DNA from: Flavobacterium covae
GTDB lineage: Bacteria; Bacteroidota; Bacteroidia; Flavobacteriales; Flavobacteriaceae
Reading direction: 5' to 3'
Assembly: GCA_019565575.1 (NCBI GenBank)
Contig: CP067379.1
Coordinates: 3,224,001 to 3,288,000, forward strand
DNA: 64,000 bases
The position numbers and the translations under genes are program-made. Positions within the stretch are counted from its first letter, which is position 1; every line of letters begins with the position of its first letter. Shown piece by piece: positions 1 through 9,317 of this stretch. A model generated the notes under the pieces. It was not told where the DNA came from and did not search any database. It worked only from the letters and a program-made list of their open reading frames with translations.

Positions 1-228
1 AAATTCCGTAGGCCCGTCATCAAATGTTAAGGCTATTATTTTTTTATTTGTTTTGAAACTATTGATGGTGGGCAAAAAGTAACCTAAACGGATATCAAAT
101 GCTCCCCAAGCTGTACAACTTATATATATATGAATCAGGATAAGGTATACCCACCAAGGCATTTGCCAATATATAAACAAAGGCAATAATAGGAAAAATA
201 AAAAACTTAGGTAGGTATGTTTTAACAT
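1..228 (-). CDS. Polysaccharide deacetylase family protein (partial, runs off the window)
   Basis: The open frame starts at ATG 228 and is still open at base 1 (76 codons). The N-terminus is a strongly hydrophobic segment followed by a second apolar stretch. Near the window edge the protein reads ALTFDDGPTEF, the first motif of the NodB/polysaccharide deacetylase domain, with the metal-binding Asp pair. Such deacetylases are a recurrent member of flexirubin clusters. The start overlaps the stop of the upstream ketosynthase-like gene by 7 bp, so it belongs to the same transcript. Its substrate in the pigment pathway cannot be told from the sequence. Confidence 0.8.
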   Translation of the reverse strand, partial: MLKHTYLSFLFFLLLPLFIYWQMPWWVYLILIHIYISCTAWGAFDIRLGYFLPTINSFKTNKKIIALTFDDGPTEF

Positions 229-1281
229 TGTGACAACAGTACTAAACTATGATCTCTTCCTTGATATTGATTATATAATAAAACTTTTTTTAAGCTGGTT
301 GGTTTTATACCATTCCATTGTAAGACTTCGGGAATTTCTTGTTTTTTAATCAAATGGGAGGCAATCCACAATCCAAAAGCAGAAGCTGTATTATATTCTC
401 CTGATATATTTTTATAGTATAGTTGCGATGTAGAACTAAACATAGAGGCTACTTTATCATAAAACACATCGTAATGTACGTCGCCATTATATCCTAAAAC
501 TAAAGCATCTATATCTTCTAAGTCTATTTTTTGTTCTAAAAGGAATTTACGTACAAAATCTTGAATTTCTTCTTTATCTAATATATTTTGTAGGCTTATT
601 GCTTCTACCTTTGCGTAGGTCGATTCTTTTAATTGATTAGAAAGTGTAAAAAAGGTAGCTCCCTCACTAAAAACTACACCTGTTGTTTTTGTATTTTTGA
701 TAGAGAAAGGTTTGTCTTCTTCTTTTTTATTATGTTTACTAACTTGTAAAGTTCTAATGTATGAGAAGAGGTTTCATCTATTCCTCCTACTAAAACTGAT
801 TCTGCCTCTCCTGTTTCTATTTGCATTTTCCCATCTAATAAAGCGGTTTCAAAAGACACAGCTCCATTAACATACGTAAAATTATAACTTTTACATTGGA
901 GTCCTAGAGCAATCTGTCCTGCTACTGTGTTATGAGTAGACTGAATAAATGAAGTAGGTGTTAAAAATTGTTCTTGGTTATCTATAATTGCTTTTAAAAA
1001 TTTTTCAGAATCTTCTACGCATCCCATACCTGTTCCTGTAATAATAGCATCAGGATAATTTATACCTGCTTCTTCCAATGCTTTATTAGATGCAAAAATA
1101 CCCATTTTTACTCCTTTAGCCATTCTACGAATCATCGCGGGTGGAATTATTTCTTTATAAGAAGGTTGAAGGGCAAATAATACATTTTGATTGTCATGAA
1201 TTGTTATTTCATTCAAAAATTTCCTTCGTGTGTTTTTTGAGCGGATACACTCCCAACACCATTTATATAACACGTTTTCAT
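222..1281 (-). CDS. Beta-ketoacyl synthase-like protein without nucleophile Cys (chain-length-factor type), frameshifted
   Basis: The reconstructed protein begins MKTCYINGVGSVSAQKTHEG and shows ketosynthase N-terminal-type sequence. Where active ketosynthases carry the nucleophilic Cys (TACSSA in the next gene), this protein reads VNGAVSFETAL, with no Cys. It is therefore probably a chain-length-factor-like partner rather than a condensing enzyme. Two frameshifts break it. One is near 1,216, where a T run appears one base short after EGN. The other is near 690-740 in a T/A-rich run, after which the C-terminal part continues to the stop at 222. It sits 3 bp after the preceding ketosynthase and overlaps the deacetylase. 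The role in polyene chain building is inferred from the cluster. Confidence 0.75.
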
Positions 1282-1284
1282 TGG

Positions 1285-2479
1285 TTATTTTTTTGAAAAA
1301 ATTAAGGTTGAACAATTTCCTCCGAAACCAAATGAGTTAGATAATACATAGTTTATTTCTTTATCTAGTACTTCTGTTTGAGGAATTAAATCAAATTCTT
1401 TCATTGGAGTCTTAAAGTTTAAATTTGGAAAGACTTTATTATTCTGAAGGGCAAGAATACTATATACTGCTTCAATAGCGGCGGCGGCGGCTAGTGTATG
1501 ACCTGTAAAAGCCTTAGTAGAACTAAATTGAGGTATTTTGTATCCTTCAAATGCTCTTATGATAGCTTTTCCTTCAGACAAATCATTATTAGGTGTGGCT
1601 GTACCGTGTACGTTTATATAATCAATTTTATCAGGTGTAATAGTCGCTTTTTTAAATGCTTTTTGCATCGCTAAAAAGGCTCCTTCTCCATTTTCTGATG
1701 AAGCTGTTTGGTGGTACGCATCATTAGCATTTCCAAATCCAGTAAGATAGGCTAACACTTTTTTATTTGTTTTTGTGATCATTCTATCCGATTCTAGAAC
1801 AATGAAAGCAGCTGCTTCACCTAAATTGAGTCCTTTTCGTTCATCATCAAAAGGGGTATTATAAGTATCTGAAAGGATCATTAATGTTTTAAAACCATTA
1901 ATTGTAAATTTTGACAGGGCATCTGTACCGCCTACAATTACTCGATCTAACTGACCTGGAAGCAATCATTCGAGCTCCTAACATAATGGCATTTGCTGCT
2001 GATGAACAAGCGGTACTTACAGTAGAGACAAATCCTTTTAATCCAATATAATCTGCTATTTTATGAGAAGAATTACCTGCATCATGTGCCTCTATGTATT
2101 TTTGTAATGCTGGATTTTTAAAATATTCATAATAATATCTTTCTGTCATATCCATTCCTCCTACACTAGTTGCAGAAATGAGTCCTGTTTTGTATTCGTT
2201 AAGATCAAAGATACTCGCATTTTCAATTGCTTTTTTAGCGGCATAAGCACCTAACATGGCTGTACGAGAAAAATTATTATTCTCAGATAAACCTAACATG
2301 GTAGATAATTCTTTATTATTTAATTTTATTTCACCTACTTTAATGGCATCTTTATGAAGGGTTTCAAAATTTTGAATTTGGGAAATTCCTGCTTTTTTAT
2401 TCAAAAGTGCTTCATAATTTTCTTCTACTGTATTTCCTACAGAAGAAATTATTCCCATACCTGTTATAGCAATTTTCAT
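1285..2479 (-). CDS. Beta-ketoacyl-ACP synthase (FabF/KAS II type), frameshifted
   Basis: This is a condensing enzyme of the thiolase fold. The start MKIAITGMGIISSVG is typical of FabF-like enzymes. The nucleophile lies in STACSSAANA, and the two active-site His motifs are NVHGTATPNND and FTGHTLAAAA. The C-terminal SNSFGFGGNC loop is also present. A single frameshift near 1,960 splits it into two overlapping reading frames that together give the usual length of about 395 residues. It probably pairs with the Cys-less ketosynthase-like protein that follows 3 bp downstream, as in aryl-polyene clusters, where active and inactive ketosynthases form heterodimers (established for the family; the pairing here is inferred). 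Confidence 0.85.
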
Positions 2480-2558
2480 TTAAACGAAAGTTTATGGTAA
2501 TTAATTAACAAAAGGAGTTTAAAAAGGCTGTTTAAAAGAATTTCAAACAGCCTCAAAA

Positions 2559-2816
2559 TTATTTTGTTCTATTTTTTGCAATAAATTCTGCCATTGTTTC
2601 AACCGAAGCAAAAATAGTTTTTCCTTCTTTTGGATCTGTTAACTTTATTCCATACTCTTTATCTAATAGAACGATTAGTTCTAACGCGTCAATTGAATCT
2701 AAACCCAAACCGTCTCCAAATAATGGATCGTTATCTTGAATATCTTCTACTGTTGTATCTTCTAAATTTAATACTTCAATAATTTTAGCTTTTAGCTCTC
2801 CTTTTAATGCTTCCAT
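2559..2816 (-). CDS. Acyl carrier protein
   Basis: An 85-residue acidic helical protein with the phosphopantetheine attachment motif GLDSIDALEL (Ser in DSID). This is the carrier on which the polyene chain is extended. It lies between ketosynthase genes of the flexirubin cluster, 2 bp after the preceding gene. An 80-bp gap with no gene separates it from the next ketosynthase. A second carrier protein of the cluster is at 12,246-12,494. Two carriers are usual in aryl-polyene/flexirubin loci. Confidence 0.92.
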   Translation of the reverse strand: MEALKGELKAKIIEVLNLEDTTVEDIQDNDPLFGDGLGLDSIDALELIVLLDKEYGIKLTDPKEGKTIFASVETMAEFIAKNRTK

Positions 2817-2817
2817 C

Positions 2818-3430
2818 TTAATTAAAAATTTGTTTTATATTATCTATTTGGTGTACAGTACCTGTATTCTTTTTATCTACTAAATAAACTACTGCTTTAT
2901 AGTTTTCTTGAAATAATTCTACCCAACCACAGAGTACTTTATCTGCTTTTCCTAAATCCAACAATTGTTTTGTATAGGTGTATATAAACGATGGTTGAAA
3001 TTGGTCAAAAACAAAAAAGGCATTTTCTGAATTTAACTTATGTTTTATACTTACTTCGCCTATACATATATTGGGTAAAGTATAAACAAAAACGGCTGGG
3101 CTTGGAAAATAATTTTCTTTGTCTGCAATAGATTCTTGATGTTTAACATCTGTATCTAAACTAGCTGATTGGTTTGCAAAGACAATAGCTATATTATTTT
3201 CTTGTTCTTTTTAATTTCTTCTCTTAATACAATTTCAGATGCTAGAAAAGCCAACTTACTTAAATTATCCATTTTAAAAAATTTTGGATAATTGATTTCA
3301 TATTTTTATAAATTTTTTTTGCAAATTCTACAAATGAATTCTGATCGTTAATCATTAGTTTTTGTCCATCTACAACTAATCCTTTGGATGTAATTGTACA
3401 AACTTTTTTTATATATAATTTAGTTTCCAA
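2818..3430 (-). CDS. Short ketosynthase-like protein of flexirubin clusters, frameshifted
   Basis: No single frame covers this stretch, but three frames join into one protein of about 200 residues. It begins [10 protein letters not shown] if a TTG start at 3,430 is used. It continues with [19 protein letters not shown] and a middle part ending [15 protein letters not shown], then stops at 2,818. Breaks are near 3,310 (A run) and 3,190 (A run). The [12 protein letters not shown] region resembles the N-terminal part of ketosynthase-like proteins, but no catalytic Cys or His motif is present. I believe it is the small ketosynthase-like protein often seen at this place in flexirubin clusters. Its function is unknown. 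Confidence 0.6.
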
Positions 3431-3432
3431 AA

Positions 3433-4550
3433 TTACTTTATTTTTTTTAATACTATAGCGGTATTACATCCTCCAAAACCTGATGCTGTTTTTAATATAA
3501 CATTAATAGGCATTTTTAATGGTTGGGTAATTACATTAATAGGTTGCGTTACTCCACAGGTTTTATATCCTTTTGAAACTATTAATGTATTGTGCTTTGC
3601 GCTTTCGATAGTCATAATCGTTTCTAACAATCCTGGAAGCGCCTAGTGTATGTCCGTAATACCCTTTTAAGCTATTTAGGGGTTTATTTTGCAACTCTAG
3701 TCTATTAAAGGCTATTGCTTCCATCTCGTCGTTATAAGGGGTAGCTGTTCCATGGGCTGAAATTATATCTACGGAATTACTGGAAATAGTAGCTTCTTTT
3801 AATGCGGATTGTATACTTCTATAAAGTCCTTCTCCTGTGCGAGAAGGACCTGATATATGATTGGCATCATTTACGGCTCCTTCTCCTAGTATTTCAAAGT
3901 CATTAGGTTTAACTTCTTCTTGTAAAGAGGTTATATAAATTGCTGCGGCTGCTTCACCTAATGTTACTCCTGTTCTATTAGCATCGTATGGTTTACAAGG
4001 TTCGTCACTCATTGCTTGAAATGAGTTAAATCCTGATAATACGAATTCAGTAACTTCATCTGCAGCCACCACGTATGCGTTATCATACAATCCTCCTTGT
4101 ATAAGTCTTTTGGCTACAGAAACAGCTAGTACGCCTGATACACATGCATTAGAAACAACTATGGGTTCTGTTTTAAACCCGAAAAAAATGGGCTATTTTT
4201 TTTGCTAAAGTACTTAAAAAAGCTTCGGTAAGACTGTTAGATGTATTTTCTAACTGAACAATATCTCCTTTAGTGGTGGAAAAAATAAAAGCTGTTTTTT
4301 CTGTTATTTTATTTGTATCTAAAATTGGTTGTAATACTTGAATTAAGGTACGTTCTATTTTTGAATTAGCTTTTATTGATTGGTCTATTAAGTTATCGGG
4401 TATGATAGCTGCATAAAAATCTTTTAGCATTCCTATTTGTGAATGCTTTTTTATACCTGTTTCTTCTGATTGTATGGCTAACCAATTTTTTTCAACGGAA
4501 TTACCTAAAGGGGTAATACAGTTGGTTTTTGTTATATAACAACGTTTCAT
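3433..4550 (-). CDS. Beta-ketoacyl-ACP synthase, frameshifted
   Basis: The reconstruction gives about 372 residues starting MKRCYITKTNCITPLGNS. The nucleophile Cys is in SNACVSGVLA. The two His motifs are ISAHGTATPYND and YYGHTLGAS, and the C-terminal ASGFGGCN loop is present, so all catalytic elements are kept. Frameshifts near 4,170 (T run around KTEPIVVSNA) and near 3,630 split it into three pieces. Its start lies 1 bp downstream of the thioesterase stop. It is one of four Cys-containing ketosynthases in the cluster (with those at 1,285, 9,311 and 12,496) and probably extends the polyene chain. Confidence 0.82.
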
Positions 4551-4551
4551 T

Positions 4552-5007
4552 TTATTCTATTAAACCACATTTGCGTTTCCATTCTTTAAAAAAAGCGGGA
4601 AGACTTAATGATAAATCTCCGTTAGCATCTAAAAAAACTTGGACTGTTTCTCCTGTACAAACGATATTATTATTGTTATCAAAAATTTTATATCTAAAAA
4701 TCATTTTGGCGGCGGGGGTATCTACAAAGGTAGTTTCTATCCTAGCGACATCTCCATATCGCAATGATAATTTATGTTCGCATGATGATTTTACAATGGG
4801 AGTTGTATAACCATTAGCTTGTACATCTAGATAAGAAATTCCGTGCTGTCGACCAAAAGCTTCTCTTCCATCTTCAAAATAAGTAATATAATATCCGTGC
4901 CAAACGATTCCTAAAGGATCTGTTTCGTTAAATCGAATACGTATATCATGAGCTACTGTTAGCTGAGGAATTTCTTTACACAGCTCTTTTCTTTTTATCA
5001 TACACAA
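4552..5007 (-). CDS. Acyl-CoA/ACP thioesterase (4-hydroxybenzoyl-CoA thioesterase-like hotdog)
   Basis: A 151-residue single hotdog protein. The motif NETDPLGIVWHGYYITYFEDGRE matches the DxxGxVxxxxY active-site region of YbgC/4HBT thioesterases, with the catalytic Asp. Two ATGs are possible (5,007 and 5,001). Both overlap the permease stop at 4,976, which indicates translational coupling. In aryl-polyene clusters a thioesterase of this type acts on the carrier-bound chain; the exact substrate here is inferred from context. Confidence 0.85.
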   Translation of the reverse strand: MCMIKRKELCKEIPQLTVAHDIRIRFNETDPLGIVWHGYYITYFEDGREAFGRQHGISYLDVQANGYTTPIVKSSCEHKLSLRYGDVARIETTFVDTPAAKMIFRYKIFDNNNNIVCTGETVQVFLDANGDLSLSLPAFFKEWKRKCGLIE

Positions 5008-6257
5008 TGGCTATTGTAACTGTTAAAATAAAAAATAATATTAAAAGGATTAAATTGGGCAGGATAGATAATAATCCTGTATTTCTTAAAAGTACATCGT
5101 AAAACGCGTTTAATCCCCAGTTCATTGGGGAAATATGTGAAATATATTGCATTATTTTTGGCATGGCAAAAACGGGAACCCAAACTCCTCCTATAGCGGC
5201 AAGGATAACTACTGAAGTGGCTCCAAAAGGTGCTGATTGTTCTTGTGTTGTAGCTATAGTACCCAACAAAATTCCAAATCCTATGGCTGCTAAACCTGCA
5301 CATATTGTAACTAAATTCATTAGTAAAAAACGCCCACTTATATCTAACTGAGGTAAATTTAAATAAGGGAATATGTACAGACCTATAAGCATCATTAACC
5401 AAAACTGAATCACACAAATGATTAAATAGGTAATTGTTTTGCCTAATATGACGGTGCTATAAGAAACGGGGTTAGTAATTAGTCTGATAAATGTTCCTTG
5501 ACTCTTTTCTTTGACTATGTTGATAGATAAGGGGAACTACGATGAAAAAAATAGCAAATAATGTCCAAGCAGGAACATTATGTTGTACTGAATTAGGTAT
5601 TATTTCTTTGTTATTTATTTTTGGTATTATTTCTTTATAAGTAATAAAGTTTTTTTGTTCAAAAATAAGTTCGTCTGTCTCCCCTATTTGTTCTTGAAAA
5701 GAGGTATAGATTGTTTTATTTTCGATAGTAGCTACCATTTTATCAATAGCATTTTTTATATTGTTTTTAAAGCTTAACTGTGAAGCAGGATCAAAATATA
5801 ATTTAATTTCTTTTGAGCTAATATTTTTTTGAGTTTGGTTTTTAGGAGCTTCTGTTACTCCGAAACTACTCATTATTTTTTCAACATTTTGATTTACTTT
5901 GGTTTCTAAATCATTACTTAAATTTTCAGGAACTATTATTGCTAATTGATATTTTCCTTGAAAGACTAATTCCTTTGCTTTTTCTTCGTTTAATTTTATT
6001 CTCTCATTTTGGGTTATTACCTCTAAAGCGCCACTTTTTCCTAAACTCTGAATGATATTTTCGGCAATGGTTCCGTGATCTAAATCTACTAGAAGAACAG
6101 GTATTTTAGTATCTGAAACTGTTTTAAAAGCCTCATTCTGAATGAGTGTAATGGTAATTATTAATACTAAAGGCATTACAAATAATATTACCAAACCGCC
6201 AAAATCGCGTTTCAGTAATATTATTTCCTTGTATATAGACATCCAAAGTTTATACAT
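4976..6257 (-). CDS. ABC-2 type transporter permease, frameshifted
   Basis: The N-terminus has one membrane segment (FGGLVILFVMPLVLIITI), then a long periplasmic domain of about 200 residues. After a frameshift near 5,500-5,520 come the remaining membrane segments, including GLAAIGFGILLGTIATT and the conserved HISPMNWGLNAFYDVLLR. This is the YhhJ/ABC-2 permease layout, about 425 residues. It overlaps the ATPase gene upstream by 8 bp. The two form an exporter in the pigment cluster and may move the flexirubin precursor or lipid product through the inner membrane (inferred). Confidence 0.8.
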
Positions 6258-7003
6258 TATCTCTTAATTCTTTTCCGGTTAAAGCAATAAAAACATCTTC
6301 TAAATTGTAGGCATCTGGTGTTTTTTGTATTAATTCATCTGGTGTTCCTTCTGCAAAAATGGTTCCTCTATCAATAATAGCAATTTTATTGCAAAAATCT
6401 TGTGCTTCTGTTAAATGATGAGAGGTATAAATAATGGTTGTTCCTTTTGTATTTAATTCTTTTAAAAAATTAATAATGACATTTTTAGATTGTACATCTA
6501 CACCTACAGTAGGTTCGTCTAAAAAAGGACTTTAGGATCATGTAAAATACCAGCTATCAAATTCACTCTTCGTTTCATCCCTCCTGAAAACGTTTCAACT
6601 CGTTTATGGGCAAACTTTAACAAGCCAAGGTGTTCTAATAATTGATCGACTTTTGTTTTTAGTTCATTTCCTTTTAGACCTAGCATACTACCGAAATACA
6701 ATAAATTTTCACGGGCTGTTAAAGTAGGATATAAGGCGTATTCTTGTGGTACCACTCCTATGTTTTGTTTGATTTTTTGGGCATCATTTGAGTATGTTAA
6801 TCCATCTATAGTAAAAGTACCTGAGGTAGGTTTTACTAAACCACATAAGATAGAAAGCAATGTTGTTTTACCTGCTCCATTAGGTCCTAAAAGACCAAAG
6901 ATATCATTTTCAGCAATTGATAAGTTTAGGTCGTTTACTGAAAAAAATCAGCTCCTTTATATTGTTTATAAAGCTTCGTAATATGTATGATTTCTTTATT
7001 CAT
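6250..7003 (-). CDS. ABC transporter ATP-binding protein, frameshifted
   Basis: Begins MNKEIIHITKLYKQYKGA. Walker A is GPNGAGKTT, the signature is FSGGMKRRV, and Walker B plus the D loop is VLFLDEPTVGVD. The H-loop is TSHHLTEA. All ATPase motifs are present. Two single-base breaks are seen: GADFF/SVND near 6,948 and VLF/LDEPT near 6,531. In both, a T run needs one more T to restore the frame. Partner of the permease, with which it overlaps by 8 bp. Confidence 0.85.
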
Positions 7004-7006
7004 TAA

Positions 7007-8001
7007 TTACACTGCTTTTTTAAGTTTTTTAAAAAAATTTTCTTCTAATTGTGCTAGTGCCTCTAATTCATTAGCTAGAGTATTATACACATCGTGCTGA
7101 TTACTTCTATTTTTGTACACTCTTGCTGCCATTACAGCAAAATCTCTCCATTTATCACCTATTGTTGTCATTTCTTTTGATAACTCGGCTAAATAAGGAT
7201 TTTTTAAAATAATAGAAGCTTCTTGTAAGAATGCTGCATAAATAAATCGAAAACCACCGCCTCCTGTTCCGATTTCTTCTTGCATCCGTACCATTTGTGC
7301 TAGGTAATGATTCGTTACTTTAACACCTCTTTTAGTGGGCCAAATCCGAATGTGTTTAGCCAAACGACGCATTGCGGCAATTCCTATAAATGGCAATGGG
7401 GCTAACATATCTTTACATGTATTTTTAATTCCTTTAACAATAGCTGGTTTTAATTGTATTTGTTTTAGGATATTTACGGGATAATACATGTGTCCCTTGG
7501 GAGCTAAAGCTCCTTTTGCAAAACGTACTTTTTCTAATTCTTTTTCGCTCAAAGTGGTAACCGTTTGCATAACAGGGTCGCTAATTAGATAGCTTTTATT
7601 TTCTTTGCCATATACCACTAGGTTGTGAGCATTGAAATGAAAACGATATTCATCAGGGAAATAGGTAAGATGGTATACTCCTACTTGTAAACCTGTAGGA
7701 ATATTATTTTTTAAATTAGATTCTAGTGCTTGCTGGGCTTTTTGAGGGTTTGAGAAGCGTGTTCTTTTTACTTTTATTCCTAATCTTCTGGCTGCTTTAT
7801 TAAAGATACTTCCGGGCATTGGTCTATAACTAATAGCAGGTGCATGATTAACTTTTAATAATGGAAAATAAAAAAGAACAAACCTGAACCAATACCAAAA
7901 ACCATGGGTTCACTAAGATTAATCCCATTAAACTTTAACAAATTAGATGCTACACCATTTTCACAATGAGCTGATTGATGATGTGTAAAACGAATCTCCA
8001 T
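7007..8001 (-). CDS. BtrH N-terminal domain/DUF4872-type protein, frameshifted
   Basis: The protein starts MEIRFTHHQSAHCENGVASN, the Cys-containing opening of BtrH-type proteins. It continues through PRLxx-like and NIPTGLQVGVYHL stretches to a helical C-terminal half. BtrH in butirosin biosynthesis transfers an acyl group from an acyl carrier protein (family knowledge). Here it may act on carrier-bound intermediates of the pigment (inference). One frameshift near 7,870 in a T run splits off the first 50 residues. The ATG overlaps the stop of the preceding gene by 1 bp. Confidence 0.7.
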
Positions 8002-8405
8002 TATATTCCTCTAAAACTTTTCAATTCTTCAATTGTTATTTCAAACGCATCTGCATAACGCTGTAATTGTTTTTGGCTTAATTTTTTAAAAACAGAGGGG
8101 TTTGCATGTCGTTTTACTCGCCAAGTCCACATATTAACATAACCTGCAAGCGTAACCCAATCCATTTTATGGTGTTCCATAAAATAAACAATTGGACTTT
8201 GAGTTCCTTGCTTCACTGCTTCGTTAGCCTGTGCAACTCGTTCTTCAATATCTTTCATAGAATGCTCTAATGCAATGGTTTTGGGTTCCCAACCACTACT
8301 TAAAGCGGTTGTATAAGATCCATCTTTATCTACTGCGTAACAAAGTTCTTTCATGTTATGTTTAGAAAGATTACTTTGATCTTGAGGCACTTCTTCTTTT
8401 TTCAT
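8001..8405 (-). CDS. Conserved hypothetical protein of the flexirubin cluster
   Basis: A 134-residue soluble protein with no signal peptide or membrane segment. The C-terminal half is helical and reads like an xre-type helix-turn-helix remnant (QKQLQRYADAFEITIEELKS), but no DNA-binding signature can be proved. It sits between a dehydratase-like gene (2 bp upstream) and the BtrH-like gene (1-bp overlap), so it is part of the operon. I do not recognise its function. Confidence 0.6.
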   Translation of the reverse strand: MKKEEVPQDQSNLSKHNMKELCYAVDKDGSYTTALSSGWEPKTIALEHSMKDIEERVAQANEAVKQGTQSPIVYFMEHHKMDWVTLAGYVNMWTWRVKRHANPSVFKKLSQKQLQRYADAFEITIEELKSFRGI

Positions 8406-8407
8406 AA

Positions 8408-8884
8408 TTAGTGAGTTTGTTGAATAAATAAATTAATTTCAGCTTCTAAAAGCTGAGTTTCATCCTCTGTATTGGATATACAATTCATTGTACAAATACA
8501 ATAATTATCACCGTCAAAACGGGATTTTAATTGAGCTTCTGTAATAATTGTTTGTCCTACTTTGGGTATATTAAACAACTGTACTTTTTTTATTCCACTA
8601 ATAAAACCTATTAGTTTTACATTTTCTTTTATTTGTTTATTTTCATCAACAAAAAAAGTCTGTCCTACAATAGCTGAACAGGTTTGTGCCGCATTTTCAA
8701 GCATTCCTGTTTCAACAAAAAAGTTATTTTTTAGAAAAATATTGTCTTCTTGTATTTTAAAAATAGTTTTTACAGTAGTTTCTGATAAATTTAGGATATA
8801 ATCTACCATTAGCATAGGAGCTCTATGTGGTAAAAAATTTTGTATTTCAATTACTTCCTGAATATTATTCATTAGATTCTGCAA
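8408..8884 (-). CDS. 3-hydroxyacyl-ACP dehydratase-like hotdog protein (catalytic His kept)
   Basis: A 158-residue FabZ/ApeP-like hotdog protein. The motif LPHRAPMLMVDYI carries the catalytic His of the dehydratase family. The helix motif ETGMLENAAQTCSA carries the conserved acidic residue. It overlaps the second hotdog gene by 20 bp and probably forms a mixed dimer with it. The pair removes water from 3-hydroxyacyl-ACP to create polyene double bonds (inferred from cluster and family). Confidence 0.78.
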   Translation of the reverse strand: MQNLMNNIQEVIEIQNFLPHRAPMLMVDYILNLSETTVKTIFKIQEDNIFLKNNFFVETGMLENAAQTCSAIVGQTFFVDENKQIKENVKLIGFISGIKKVQLFNIPKVGQTIITEAQLKSRFDGDNYCICTMNCISNTEDETQLLEAEINLFIQQTH

Positions 8885-9317
8885 TTACTGTTTTCATCTT
8901 GCCTGTTGCTATTATTTTTCCATTTACGGACGAATTTATTTCTACTAGCGTAACCCCCATAAACTCATGTAAAACAACAACCTGTGTCGTTATTTGATCA
9001 TTTATTTCAGGTAATTTTATGATGTTTATTCCATTTATGGAACCTATATAACCCGTAGGGGCTGGTTCATTTTTTAAGAAATATTGATAACCTGTGTAAA
9101 TGGCTACTGATTGTGCCATGTGTTCAATTAATCCTGACTCTTGAAAAATAGCATTGCTAGTAAATATGTTATCTATAGTCACTGTTAATCCTGCTATTAC
9201 ACTTCCTTCTTCGTAAGCGATTAGTTTATCTATCATTACGAAAGGAAATTTTTGTGGTATTAAATTTTCCACAATTTTTTTGTCTAGTATTGGGAATTGT
9301 GTAATGGTCATTAGCAA
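8865..9317 (-). CDS. 3-hydroxyacyl-ACP dehydratase-like hotdog protein (His replaced by Gln)
   Basis: A 150-residue hotdog protein paralogous in layout to its downstream neighbour. It reads IPQKFPFVMIDKL where FabZ-type enzymes have PHRxPFLxxD, so the catalytic His is Gln. The acidic helix position is kept in SGLIEHMAQSVA. In aryl-polyene clusters two hotdog proteins (ApeI and ApeP) act as a heterocomplex (established). This one may be the non-catalytic or structurally supporting half. It overlaps darB by 7 bp. Confidence 0.75.
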   Translation of the reverse strand: MLMTITQFPILDKKIVENLIPQKFPFVMIDKLIAYEEGSVIAGLTVTIDNIFTSNAIFQESGLIEHMAQSVAIYTGYQYFLKNEPAPTGYIGSINGINIIKLPEINDQITTQVVVLHEFMGVTLVEINSSVNGKIIATGKMKTVIAESNE

